This document shows positions 8,893-16,399 of a DNA stretch of 64,000 nucleotides, piece after piece. Position 1 is the stretch's first letter. The number at the start of each line of letters is the position of its first letter. The translations under genes and the position numbers were made by a program. The DNA comes from Nocardioides flavus (ex Wang et al. 2016). GTDB taxonomy: Bacteria; Actinomycetota; Actinomycetes; Propionibacteriales; Nocardioidaceae. The DNA lies in assembly GCF_014653115.1 (NCBI RefSeq), contig NZ_BNAD01000001.1, positions 434,001-498,000 on the forward strand, read 5' to 3'. The notes under the pieces were generated by a model. The model did not search any database. It had not been told where the DNA came from and was given only the letters and a program-made list of their open reading frames with translations.

Positions 8893-8893
8893 G

Positions 8894-9676
8894 TCAGGAC
8901 CAGGTGAAGTTCGGCGAGCGCTTGGCCATGAACGCCTGGACGCCCTCGGTGAAGTCCTCGGTGTCGAACGAGGAGTTGCGCAGGTCCGTGGTGGCCTCGT
9001 CGTCGCGCACCTGCCCGCCCACGACCTTGTCGACCATGACCTTGCCGGCCCGTACGCTGAACTGGGCGCGGCTGCACACCGTCTCGGCGAAGCCGTAGGT
9101 CAGCTCCTCGAGGGCGTCGGTGTCGGTCACCTCGTCGAACAGGCCGAGCTCGTAGGCGCGGTCGGCGGGGATCTGGAGTCCGGAGAACAGGATCCACTTC
9201 GCCCGGGACGGACCGACCAGGTCGACCATCCGCTTCGTCGACTCCAGGCTGTAGACCAGGCCCAGCTTGGCCGGCGTGATCGCGAACTTGGCCGCCCGGT
9301 CGGCGAACCGGATGTCGCAGGCGAGGGCGAGCCCGGCGCCGCCGCCGATGCAGTAGCCGTGGATCATCGCGATCGAGGGCTTGGTGAGCTCCTCGATCGC
9401 GTGCTCGGCGGCCGCGACCTTCTCGTTGTAGGCCTTGGCCTTGGTGGCGTCGCTGCGCTCGGCCTCGAACTCGCTGATGTCCGCGCCGGAGGCGAACGAC
9501 CGCTCGCCGGCGCCGCGCAGCACGACGACCTTCACCGTCGGGTCGCTGTCGAGACCCCGTACGACGTCGGGCAGGTCGCGGTACATCGCGACGTTGATCG
9601 CGTTGTGGCTCCCGGGACGGTTGAGGATCACGGTGGCGACGGCGTCGCGTCGCTCCACCACGATGTGGTCGGACAT
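8894..9676 (-). CDS. Crotonase-fold (enoyl-CoA hydratase/isomerase family) protein without the usual catalytic Glu pair
   Basis: 260 aa, normal crotonase length. The oxyanion-hole segments RSFASGADISEF and HGYCIGGGAGLALACD are clear. In hydratases the first catalytic Glu sits in GGGCELALACD; here the position is Gly (GGGAGLA). The second, in PE.KLGL, is TPAKLGL, also lacking Glu. The protein therefore probably does not do a standard hydration and may be an isomerase, hydrolase or other crotonase. The start at 9676 (MSDHIVVE) is preferred over an ATG five codons upstream, which would overlap the CoA-transferase stop. Confidence 0.83.
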   Translation of the reverse strand: MSDHIVVERRDAVATVILNRPGSHNAINVAMYRDLPDVVRGLDSDPTVKVVVLRGAGERSFASGADISEFEAERSDATKAKAYNEKVAAAEHAIEELTKPSIAMIHGYCIGGGAGLALACDIRFADRAAKFAITPAKLGLVYSLESTKRMVDLVGPSRAKWILFSGLQIPADRAYELGLFDEVTDTDALEELTYGFAETVCSRAQFSVRAGKVMVDKVVGGQVRDDEATTDLRNSSFDTEDFTEGVQAFMAKRSPNFTWS

Positions 9677-9677
9677 G

Positions 9678-10943
9678 TCAGGCCTCGTCATTCGTCTGGT
9701 CGTGGAGGTGGGGACGGGCGTCGAAGACGACCTCGTCGGCGAAGAGGGCGGCGATGTCCTCCTCGCTCGTGCCGATCTCCCGGAGGACCTCGGCGGTGTG
9801 CTGGCCGAGCCAGGGGGCCGGCCCGCGCACGGAGTAGTCCAGCGCGGAGAACTTCGTCGGCGGACCGATGGTCTTCATGTCGCCGATGACCGGGTGGTGG
9901 ACGTCGGTGACCATGCCGCGGGCGACGACGTGGGGGTCGGCGAGGGTCTCGTCGAAGGTCAGCACCGGGCCGCACGGCACCCCGACCGCGTCGATCGTCT
10001 TGATCCACTCCTCGGTGGTGCGGGTGGAGGTGATCGCCTCGATCTCGGCCTCCAGCTCGTCGATGTGGGCCATCCGGTCGGGGAGCGTGAGGAAGCGGGG
10101 GTCGTCCTTCCACTCCGGCCGGTCGAGCGCGGTGAGCAGCCGCAGCCAGAGCCGGTCGTTGGCCGCACCGATAGTCACGTAGCCGTCGCTGGTCCGGTAC
10201 GCCTGGTAGGGGGTGGAGCGCCGGTGCCGCGTGCCGGTGGGCTGGGGCACCTCTCCGGCGCCGAAGTAGGCCCCGGACTCCCACACCGCCCAGGCGAGGC
10301 CGGCGTCGACGAGGGAGATGTCCATGTACTGGCCCTCGCCGGTCGCCATCCGGTGCATCTGCGCGGCCATGATCGAGTAGATCGCGGTGGCGCCCGCGGC
10401 GATGTCGTTGACCGCGATGCCGACCTTGGCCGGACGCCCGCCGGGCTCGCCGGTCATCCGGAGGAACCCGACCATGCCCTGGGCCATGATGTCGAAGCCC
10501 GGACGCTCCTTGTAGGGACCGGTCTGGCCGAACCCGCTGATCGAGCAGTAGAGGATGTCCTCGCGCACGGCCTTGACGCCCTCGTACCCGATGCCGAGCC
10601 GGTCGGCGACGCCGGGCCGGAAGTTCTCGATGACCAGGTCGGCCTGGGCGGCCATCGCCAGGAACAGCTCGCGGCCGCGGTCGGTCTTGAGGTCGAGGGA
10701 GACCGAGCGCTTGCTGCGGTTGGGCATCGCGAAGGGGTAGCTCTCGCCGTCGACCTTCGGCGCCATCCGGCGCGAGTCGTCCCCGGTGTGCGGCTGCTCG
10801 ACCTTGATCACGTCGGCTCCCAGCTCGGCCAGCACCATCGTGCAGTAGGGCCCGGACAGGAAGCGGGTCAGGTCGAGGACACGGAAGCCGTCGAGTGGAC
10901 GCCGGGGGGTGGTTTCCCGTATCGTGGGATTGCTTGCCGTCAT
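9678..10943 (-). CDS. CaiB/BaiF family III CoA-transferase, first gene of the operon
   Basis: 421 aa. Family motifs: VLDLTRFLSGPYCTMVLAELG, RSKRSVSLDLK, ENFRPG and GQYMDISLVDAG, where Asp213 is the expected nucleophile. It transfers CoA between carboxylic acids and so activates the imported acid. The ATG at 10943 lies 6 nt after a -10-like hexamer, and no ribosome binding site is visible, so the mRNA may be leaderless. It heads the 13-gene leftward operon and is divergent from the IclR regulator. It is about 35% shadow-free kin of the CoA-transferase at 3482-4687 by motif, not by measured identity. Confidence 0.9.
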   Translation of the reverse strand: MTASNPTIRETTPRRPLDGFRVLDLTRFLSGPYCTMVLAELGADVIKVEQPHTGDDSRRMAPKVDGESYPFAMPNRSKRSVSLDLKTDRGRELFLAMAAQADLVIENFRPGVADRLGIGYEGVKAVREDILYCSISGFGQTGPYKERPGFDIMAQGMVGFLRMTGEPGGRPAKVGIAVNDIAAGATAIYSIMAAQMHRMATGEGQYMDISLVDAGLAWAVWESGAYFGAGEVPQPTGTRHRRSTPYQAYRTSDGYVTIGAANDRLWLRLLTALDRPEWKDDPRFLTLPDRMAHIDELEAEIEAITSTRTTEEWIKTIDAVGVPCGPVLTFDETLADPHVVARGMVTDVHHPVIGDMKTIGPPTKFSALDYSVRGPAPWLGQHTAEVLREIGTSEEDIAALFADEVVFDARPHLHDQTNDEA

Positions 10944-10949
10944 GTGGGA

Positions 10950-10978
10950 ACTGTGGCACACGCCACAACGCCCGTCAA
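10950..10978 (-). promoter_or_regulatory. Operon promoter with candidate IclR operator
   Basis: Read on the minus strand: -35 TTGACG (10973-10978), a 17-bp spacer, -10 CACAGT (10950-10955), then 6 nt to the ATG at 10943. The inverted repeat TGTGGC-ACAC-GCCACA (10952-10967) covers the spacer and touches the -10, a good place for repression by the divergent IclR protein. Binding is inferred. Confidence 0.5.
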
Positions 10979-10997
10979 GGGTCTTCCCGGCGTCGGG

Positions 10998-11003
10998 CAC
11001 ACT
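10998..11003 (+). promoter_or_regulatory. -10-like hexamer of the IclR gene
   Basis: CACACT ends 7 nt before the GTG at 11011, the spacing seen for leaderless genes across this window. It is the reason for choosing that start. Confidence 0.35.
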
Positions 11004-11010
11004 GACCTAC

Positions 11011-11850
11011 GTGGAAGAGGGCAACGGGACCGTGAACGGACGCAGCTCGGTGCAGTCGATCGATCGGGCCGTCGCGATACTGCGGTGCTTCGACGCCCAC
11101 CACGCCGACCTCGGGATCAGCGAGATCGCCCGCGCGACCGGGCTGTCGACGAGCACGGCCCACCGGCTGCTGGGCTCGATGACGGCCAACCGGCTGCTCA
11201 GCCAGGGCCCCGACAAGCGCTACCGGCCCGGGCCGCTGCTGGTCCAGCTCGGCCGCTCCGGGGCGGTGCCGTCGAGCCTGCGCGAGGCCGCGCGCCCCTA
11301 CATGGTGGCCTTGCGCGACGAGGTCGACGAGACCGTGGGCCTGCACGAGCTGCTCCCGACGTACGAGCGCGCCGTGGTCGACCAGGTCGAGTCGCGCCAG
11401 GAGCTGCGCCGGCACTACACCGACGTCGGGGTGCCCATCGCGCTCACGCACGGCGCGCCCGGCAAGGCGATCCTGTCCACCCTGCCGTGGGCGCGCCAGC
11501 AGGCTGCCCTCGCCCGGGGCATCGAGCCGGTGACCGAGCGGACCGTCACCGACCCGACGGCCCTCGCCGCCGAGCTCGAGGAGGCCCGCCGGCGCGGTTG
11601 GGCCGGGTCCGACGCCGAGCGCACGCCCGGGATCCGGGCCGTGGCGGCCCCCGTCTTCGACCACACCGGCGCGGCCGTCGGGGCGCTCGGCCTCTCGGTC
11701 CCCACCGTACGGATGGACGACGCCCGGGCCGACGAGCTCGGGACGCGGGCCGCGGAGGTCGCCTGGGAGGTCTCCGAGACCCTCGGGGCCACCCGCGAGC
11801 TCGTCGACCAGCGCCTGGCGCTGGCCCGCGACCCGGCCCGCACCGGCTGA
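11011..11850 (+). CDS. IclR-family transcriptional regulator
   Basis: 279 aa. An N-terminal winged helix-turn-helix (about residues 14-75: SVQSIDRAVAILRCF, ISEIARATGLSTSTAHRLLG) is followed by the IclR effector domain (ARPYMVALRDEVDETVGLHEL, ALTHGAPGKAILS, GIRAVAAPVFD). IclR proteins bind small acids and control catabolic operons; this one is divergent from the 13-gene operon and is its obvious local regulator. The start GTG 11011 is chosen for the leaderless -10 spacing; GTG 11032, preceded by GAAGAGGG, is the alternative and would shorten it by seven residues. Confidence 0.9.
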   Translation: MEEGNGTVNGRSSVQSIDRAVAILRCFDAHHADLGISEIARATGLSTSTAHRLLGSMTANRLLSQGPDKRYRPGPLLVQLGRSGAVPSSLREAARPYMVALRDEVDETVGLHELLPTYERAVVDQVESRQELRRHYTDVGVPIALTHGAPGKAILSTLPWARQQAALARGIEPVTERTVTDPTALAAELEEARRRGWAGSDAERTPGIRAVAAPVFDHTGAAVGALGLSVPTVRMDDARADELGTRAAEVAWEVSETLGATRELVDQRLALARDPARTG

Positions 11851-11875
11851 ACCGGGTCCGGCTGCCCGGGGCTGC

Positions 11876-12808
11876 TCAGGGTTCGAGGACGAGCTTGCCC
11901 CCGGGGTGCTGGCCCATGAGGAGCTCGGTGGCCTCCCGTGCGTCGGCGAGCAGGAAGGTGCGCGCGACGGGCACCACGAGGCTCCCCTCGCCGGCCCACC
12001 GGACCAGGTCGGCGCGCACCGACGCGCGGAACTCCTTGCTGGCCGGCATCGCGCCGGCGATGGCCGTGAAGCCCTCGGCGCGGGCGCGGTCGGCGGCCGC
12101 GATGGTCACGATGCGGGAGCGGTCGTCGACGAGGGCGAGGGAGACGTCGACCGCCTCGTCGGTGCCGACGCAGTCGAGGGCCGCGACCACGCCCTCGGGC
12201 GCGAGGTCGCGAACCCGCTGCTCGAGCCCGTCGCCGTACGCGACCGGGACGCCGCCGAAGCCGCGCACCACGTCGTGGTTGGCCGGGCTCGCGGTGCCGA
12301 TGACGCGCGCACCGAGCCGCGCGGCCTGCTGCAGCACGCTGACCCCGACCGCCCCGGAGGCACCGTGCACGAGGATCGTGTCGCCCGCGGTGACACGGGT
12401 GACGTGGAGCATCTCCGCGGCCGTCGTGCCCGCGAGGAGCAGGTTGGCGGCCTCGCCGAAGCCCAGGGTCGGCGGCTTGGCGAAGACGTCGCGCGCCGGC
12501 ACGGTGATCTCAGTGGCCCAGCCGCCGGTGATGCGGAAGGCGAGGACCTCGTCGCCCACCTGCACCGGGCCCGACGCGATCACGGTGTCCGGACCGACCG
12601 CGCTCACCACGCCGGCGACCTCGTAGCCGAGCCCGCGTGGGAAGTCGGCCGCGTCGCCGCGTGCCACGTGCTTGGCGTCGGCCGGGTTCATCCCCGCGGC
12701 ACGCACCGCGATCGTCACCTCGCCCTGCTGTGGCGCGGGGACGTCGTACTCCTCGAACGAGAACACCTCGAGCCCGCCGGGGCGGGTCGCGATCCAGTGG
12801 TGGGCCAT
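11876..12808 (-). CDS. Zinc-free MDR-family quinone/NADPH oxidoreductase
   Basis: 310 aa medium-chain dehydrogenase/reductase. It has AAGMNPADAKHVARGD and GYEVAGVVSAVG in the catalytic domain and ILVHGASGAVGVSVLQQAARLGARVIGT in the Rossmann domain, which is the QOR/zeta-crystallin-type NADPH site. Zinc-ligand Cys clusters are absent. It probably reduces quinones or activated alkenes. A -10-like TAGGTT ends 7 nt upstream of the ATG. It converges on the IclR gene with a 25-bp gap. Confidence 0.88.
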   Translation of the reverse strand: MAHHWIATRPGGLEVFSFEEYDVPAPQQGEVTIAVRAAGMNPADAKHVARGDAADFPRGLGYEVAGVVSAVGPDTVIASGPVQVGDEVLAFRITGGWATEITVPARDVFAKPPTLGFGEAANLLLAGTTAAEMLHVTRVTAGDTILVHGASGAVGVSVLQQAARLGARVIGTASPANHDVVRGFGGVPVAYGDGLEQRVRDLAPEGVVAALDCVGTDEAVDVSLALVDDRSRIVTIAAADRARAEGFTAIAGAMPASKEFRASVRADLVRWAGEGSLVVPVARTFLLADAREATELLMGQHPGGKLVLEP

Positions 12809-12815
12809 GGCCCCG

Positions 12816-12821
12816 AACCTA
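12816..12821 (-). promoter_or_regulatory. -10-like hexamer of the MDR gene
   Basis: TAGGTT on the minus strand, 7 nt before the ATG at 12808; no ribosome binding site is seen, consistent with a leaderless transcript. Confidence 0.4.
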
Positions 12822-12856
12822 GACCCGCGTCCCCAGCCCGGCGTACGGGGCAGGCC

Positions 12857-13861
12857 TCAGCCCAGCGGCGGGAGCGTCACGACCTGGCCGGCATAGCTGA
12901 GCCCGGCGCCGAAGGCGATCAGCAGCGCCGTGTCGCCGACCGCGGCCTCGTCGTTGCGCAGCATCGCCTCCATGGCGAGCGGCACCGACGCGGCCGAGGT
13001 GTTGCCGGAGTCGACGACGTCGGTGGCGATGGCGACGGAGTCGGGCAGCTGGATGTTCTTGGCCAGGGTCTGGGTGATGCGCAGGTTGGCCTGGTGGGGG
13101 ATGAAGGCGTCGAGGTCGTCGACCGAGACGCCGGCGAGGTCGAGGGCCTCGTGGGCGACCTTGGCCATCGCGAAGGGCGCCCAGCGGAAGACCGCCGTGC
13201 CCTCCATCTGCACCACCGGGTGGTCGGCGTCGGTGTGCTCACGAGCGCCCATGCAGCTCGGGGTCTGGGTGATCACGTGCGCCTGCGAGCCGTCCGAGCC
13301 CCACGCGGTCGGGCCGATCCCGGCGGACTCCGACGGTCCGACGACGACCGCGCCCGCGCCGTCGGCGAAGATGAAGGCGGTGCCGCGGTCGGTGGGGTCC
13401 ATGAAGCGGCTCAGCTGCTCGACGCCGATCACCAGCACGTGCGACTCCGCGCCGGAGCGCACCATCGAGGACGCCAGGTTGAGCGCGTGGCAGAAGCCCG
13501 CGCACCCGGCGGAGATGTCGAACGCGGCCGCCGTGATGCCCAGCGCGGTCGCGACCTGCGGGGCCGAGGCGGGCGTGTGCTCGGGGTGGGTCGAGGTCGC
13601 GACGATGACGCAGCCCACCTGGTCGGCGGTGACGCCCGCCGCGGCGAGGGCGCGCTCGGCGGCCGAGACCGACATGCCGATCAGCGTCTCGTCCTCGCCG
13701 GCGAAGCGCCGCGTCCTGATGCCCGACCGGGTCTGGATCCACTCGTCGGAGGAGTCCAGGACCTCGCAGATCTCGTCGTTGGTGACGAGCCGCTCGGGCC
13801 GGTGGACCCCGAGGCCGAGCATCGCTGCGTGCGTGAGGTCGGTGGGCTGCTGGATGGTCAT
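12857..13861 (-). CDS. fabH: FabH-like beta-ketoacyl-ACP synthase III
   Basis: 334 aa, normal for KAS III. The Cys-His-Asn triad is intact: Cys120 in FDISAGCAGFCHAL, His256 in FIPHQANLRI and Asn287 in SGNTSAASVPLA. GIRTRRFAGEDET is the CoA-binding N-terminal signature. KAS III condenses acyl-CoA with malonyl-ACP to start fatty acid synthesis. The gene stands alone, away from the fab operon, so it could be a second, specialised copy. The start ATG 13861 follows TATGCT by 6 nt, which favours it over an upstream GTG. Confidence 0.9.
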   Translation of the reverse strand: MTIQQPTDLTHAAMLGLGVHRPERLVTNDEICEVLDSSDEWIQTRSGIRTRRFAGEDETLIGMSVSAAERALAAAGVTADQVGCVIVATSTHPEHTPASAPQVATALGITAAAFDISAGCAGFCHALNLASSMVRSGAESHVLVIGVEQLSRFMDPTDRGTAFIFADGAGAVVVGPSESAGIGPTAWGSDGSQAHVITQTPSCMGAREHTDADHPVVQMEGTAVFRWAPFAMAKVAHEALDLAGVSVDDLDAFIPHQANLRITQTLAKNIQLPDSVAIATDVVDSGNTSAASVPLAMEAMLRNDEAAVGDTALLIAFGAGLSYAGQVVTLPPLG

Positions 13862-13867
13862 GACGCG

Positions 13868-13873
13868 AGCATA
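13868..13873 (-). promoter_or_regulatory. -10 hexamer of the fabH-like gene
   Basis: TATGCT on the minus strand, close to the TATAAT consensus, with a 6-nt gap to the ATG; leaderless arrangement. Confidence 0.5.
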
Positions 13874-13886
13874 GGCATGAAGGGCG

Positions 13887-14312
13887 TCACACCAGCAGGG
13901 CAGGAGTGCGCTCGTCCGGCTCGCCGTCGAAGAAGCGCGCAAGCACCTCCTCGTACGTCGGCTCGTCGGGGTCGGCGAGCGCGAACAGCGTCATCGACGA
14001 TCGCAGCTTCATCGCGTCGGTCCCGCCGAGCACCTGCTCGGCCGTGCGGTCGTCGTCGAGGTCCAGCAACGCGCGGCAGCACTCGAGCAGCCGGGCACCC
14101 AGCACGTCGTGCCGCACGTAGGCCTGGGCCTCCGCGAGGTCGGCGATGGCGTACGCCTGGGCGGTCGGGCTGCGACCGAGCCCGGCCACCTGTGGGAAGA
14201 CGAACCACATCCAGTGGCTCGTCTTGCGGCCCGCGCGCAGCTCGGCGAGCGCGCGGTCGTACGTGCCGCGGTCGTCCTGCGCGCGGACGAAGCGCTCGAG
14301 GTCGGTGGCCAC
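13887..14312 (-). CDS. DUF1810-family protein
   Basis: 141 aa, a full-length DUF1810 protein: LERFVRAQDDRGTYDRALAELRAG, then HWMWFVFPQVAGLG and the C-terminal RSSMTLFALADPDEPTYEEVLARFFDG, all family hallmarks. Its biochemical function is unknown; the family is soluble and widely distributed. The start is GTG at 14312, only 6 nt after the stop of the small upstream ORF, so the two are probably co-transcribed. Confidence 0.88.
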   Translation of the reverse strand: MATDLERFVRAQDDRGTYDRALAELRAGRKTSHWMWFVFPQVAGLGRSPTAQAYAIADLAEAQAYVRHDVLGARLLECCRALLDLDDDRTAEQVLGGTDAMKLRSSMTLFALADPDEPTYEEVLARFFDGEPDERTPALLV

Positions 14313-14318
14313 CGCGGT

Positions 14319-14450
14319 TCAGACGGGTTCGGGCTCGGTCTCGGGGATAGGCGCGTCGGGGGCCTGGCCGGGGTCGATCGGGTCCGCTGCGGGGTCCCCG
14401 GACGGCACGACCTGCGGGTCGGACTCGGGCTCCATCGGTGTCGTCGTCAT
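14319..14450 (-). CDS. Small Pro/Asp/Glu-rich hypothetical protein
   Basis: 43 aa, strongly acidic and proline-rich (ends PETEPEPV), with no hydrophobic segment. AGGAC lies 6 nt upstream of the ATG, and TAGGAC could equally serve as a leaderless -10. It sits directly ahead of the DUF1810 gene. Low-complexity composition means that it could be a leader-like peptide or a disordered small protein. No family recognised. Confidence 0.5.
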   Translation of the reverse strand: MTTTPMEPESDPQVVPSGDPAADPIDPGQAPDAPIPETEPEPV

Positions 14451-14520
14451 CAGTCCGTCCTACGCCTCGTCCACGGCATTGGCAACGCCCCGCCCACCCC
14501 GAGCGGTGGGATGGGACGGC

Positions 14521-14526
14521 TACGTT
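14521..14526 (+). promoter_or_regulatory. -10-like hexamer of the DUF998 gene
   Basis: TACGTT, 6 nt before GTG 14533, with no ribosome binding site. Confidence 0.45.
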
Positions 14527-14532
14527 GACCGC

Positions 14533-15147
14533 GTGCCCGACGCCCCCTCCCGTGCGATCCAGCTGGGCGCCCTGCTGTTCCTGCTGCGCCCGACCTACGT
14601 CGCGACCGAGGTCGTCACCGCCGCCGCGACGACGGGCGGGTACAGCTTCATCGCCGACTCGGTCAGCCGGCTCGGCGAGGTCGGGTGCTCGGCGGCGTAC
14701 TGCACACCGCGGCACGAGGTGATGAACGGCTCCTTCATGGCGTACGGCGTCGCCCTCGCCGCCGGCGCGCTGCTGCTTGCCCGGCCGCTCGGGCCGTGGG
14801 TGAGCGGCCTGCTCGTCGTGTCGGGGGTCAGCTCGTTCGCCACCGGGCTGGCGCCGCTCGACCAGGACGCCACCCTGCACGTGGTGGCCGCGACGCCCCT
14901 GTTCGTCGCGCAACCGGTCGCGCTGCTGCTGCTCGGTGCGCGGGTGCGGAGCCACTCACCTCGCCTGGGCGCGGGACTTCTGGCGACCGGCGCCGTCACG
15001 GCTGCCGCGGCCATCGGCTTCATGCTGTCCGGCGAGGGGCGGGCGGCAGGAGCGCTCGAGCGCGCCGCGCTGTGGCCGGTTCTGCTCGGGCTCGCGGCGT
15101 ACGGCTGGCGGCAGCTGCGGCGGGACGCACGTCGACCCCGCCCCTGA
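14533..15147 (+). CDS. DUF998-family integral membrane protein
   Basis: 204 aa with about six transmembrane segments. The first loop, ADSVSRLGEVGCS, and the residues around the second helix fit the DUF998 family of small multi-span membrane proteins. The role is unknown. The longer reading frame upstream lies over the opposite-strand DUF1810 gene and is rejected; GTG 14533 fits the leaderless -10. A strong hairpin follows the stop codon. Confidence 0.72.
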   Translation: MPDAPSRAIQLGALLFLLRPTYVATEVVTAAATTGGYSFIADSVSRLGEVGCSAAYCTPRHEVMNGSFMAYGVALAAGALLLARPLGPWVSGLLVVSGVSSFATGLAPLDQDATLHVVAATPLFVAQPVALLLLGARVRSHSPRLGAGLLATGAVTAAAAIGFMLSGEGRAAGALERAALWPVLLGLAAYGWRQLRRDARRPRP

Positions 15148-15161
15148 GGGACGGGGTCGAC
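15131..15161. terminator. Bidirectional hairpin between DUF998 and CHRD-like genes
   Basis: GTCGACCCCG (15131-15140) pairs perfectly with CGGGGTCGAC (15152-15161), around an 11-nt loop that begins within the DUF998 stop region. It lies between two convergent genes 39 bp apart and has no T-tract, as is usual in actinobacteria. Confidence 0.6.
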
Positions 15162-15185
15162 GAGGTCAGGCCGCAGCGGGCCGCG

Positions 15186-15848
15186 TCACCGCAGCACGCC
15201 GCAGAGGGCGGGGTCGGTCGCCTCGGCCGGCAGGCTCGGGTCGAGCTCGCTCGCGCCGGCACCGTCGAAGTCGTACTCCCCGTTGCCGTTGTGGTCGACG
15301 CCGTGGACCACGATCACGCCCTTGCCGTTCTTGATCGCGCGCGCCACGGCGGCGGGCGCGAAGCTGATCTTCCGCTCGTAGTCCACCTTGCCCTTGGGTG
15401 CGGTCGGGTACCGGTCGACCGCGAGGCCGCTCTCGGGGCTGGTGTCGCCGGAGGTGGTCAGCGACTTCAGGATCGGGCCGTAGTCCGGGACGCCCTCGGC
15501 GACGTTGATCCGCAGGTCGTTGTTGGCGTCGTCGAAGACGTTGGGGCACTCGTTTCGCGCATCGGCACCGAAGTGGAGGTGCTGGGCGTGCGGGAGACCC
15601 TTGGCGAGGCCGCGGGCCTTGATCCGCACCTCGGCCTTGCGTCCCTTGAACTCGGCCCAGACGCGACCGGACGCGCCGGAGTCGTTCATGGCGTTCAGGC
15701 GGCCGTCGAGCTGGACCGGGGCGGAGGCCGCCGGCTTCGCGGACTCGGCCGCGGACTCACTGGCGCTGCTGGCCTGGATCCCGGCGAAGGCGGCCGTGCC
15801 TGCGAGGACCGTTGCGCCGATGCCGGCGAAGAGCTTGCGGTGCTGCAT
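15186..15848 (-). CDS. Secreted CHRD-like protein
   Basis: 220 aa. A signal peptide spans about residues 1-30 (KLFAGIGATVLAGTAAFAG). The mature part resembles CHRD-type domains: it opens with a beta-rich segment LDGRLNAMNDSGASGRVWAEFKG, has HAQHLHFGADARNECPN and ends with VVHGVDHNGNGEYDF. The His-rich parts may bind a metal. It is exported and probably extracellular. AGGAGT lies before the ATG. Resemblance to the CHRD family is by motif recall; function unknown. Confidence 0.65.
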   Translation of the reverse strand: MQHRKLFAGIGATVLAGTAAFAGIQASSASESAAESAKPAASAPVQLDGRLNAMNDSGASGRVWAEFKGRKAEVRIKARGLAKGLPHAQHLHFGADARNECPNVFDDANNDLRINVAEGVPDYGPILKSLTTSGDTSPESGLAVDRYPTAPKGKVDYERKISFAPAAVARAIKNGKGVIVVHGVDHNGNGEYDFDGAGASELDPSLPAEATDPALCGVLR

Positions 15849-15978
15849 GTGGACTCCTGGTGTCGAGTGTCGGCCGAGGTCTCGGCCTTTGCGTGGCGTT
15901 CGTCACCCGTCACCATGCGGATTGGTCGGCAGTGCGGCACTGCCACGGCCCCGCCCTCCAGCGCGGCTGGGGAGCAGC

Positions 15979-16116
15979 TCAGTAGCGCTTGCCGCCGCGG
16001 CGGTCCTGCAGCTTCTGCACCGCTGCCTTGATCTTGGCCTGGTTGTGCGGCTTGCGCGCCTCGTCGTAGACCTTCTTGGCGATCCCGAGGGCGGCGATCT
16101 TCTTTCCCATTCCCAT
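15979..16116 (-). CDS. Small basic hypothetical protein
   Basis: 45 aa: MGMGKKIAALGIAKKVYDEA followed by a Lys/Arg-rich helix ending GGKRY. The reading frame was checked codon by codon from ATG 16116 to TGA 15979; a second ATG at 16110 is possible. A purine-rich AGGGTGGGGGC precedes it. The predicted amphipathic basic helix suggests nucleic-acid or membrane contact, but nothing identifies a function. Confidence 0.65.
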   Translation of the reverse strand: MGMGKKIAALGIAKKVYDEARKPHNQAKIKAAVQKLQDRRGGKRY

Positions 16117-16150
16117 GCCCCCACCCTGCCAGCTCCCCCCAACCCGGCTG

Positions 16151-16219
16151 CGGCGGCCGTCGCGATCACCGGTCGGCGGCCGTCGCGATCACCGGTCGGC
16201 GGCCGTCGCGATCACCGGT
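16151..16219. repeat. Three perfect tandem copies of a 23-bp unit
   Basis: Copies at 16151-16173, 16174-16196 and 16197-16219, identical to each other and beginning CGGCGGCCGTCGCGATCACC. The last copy runs straight into the palindromic element at 16208-16270, so the array looks like a local triplication of that element's left edge. The whole gap 16117-16399 (283 bp) has no gene besides these repeats and the leader of the next gene. Confidence 0.9.
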
Positions 16220-16270
16220 GAACCGGTGATTCGTGCGCTTCCAGCCCGTTGCAACGGCCGAGAAGCGCAC
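16208..16270. repeat. Palindromic interspersed element, copy A (uninterrupted)
   Basis: Two hairpins in a row: ATCACCGG-TGAA-CCGGTGAT (16211-16230) and GTGCGCTTC/GAAGCGCAC (16233-16241 with 16262-16270). The first 47 bp (16208-16254) match, at 43 of 47 positions counted by eye, the sequence that flanks and is interrupted by the IS30 element at 50.4-51.8 kb. Confidence 0.85.
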
Positions 16271-16399
16271 GGAAAGGACTGTCAGAAGGCGGGCCGTACG
16301 GACGGGCGGCACGACGCCGGACCCATCCGTGACGCCGGTCACGCCGAACCACCCTCGTGCCGTCGGTCCCGGCGGCGTCGTCGACGAAGGGTCAACCTC

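Noticed and set aside
9435..12626. Very long open frames on the strand opposite known genes (also around 19343-22882, 45577-48828 and 33027-36359)
   Set aside because: They mirror well-supported genes, have no domain features, and are expected in 73% GC DNA.
16151..16219. Possible CRISPR array
   Set aside because: Units are directly abutting with no spacers and no cas genes.
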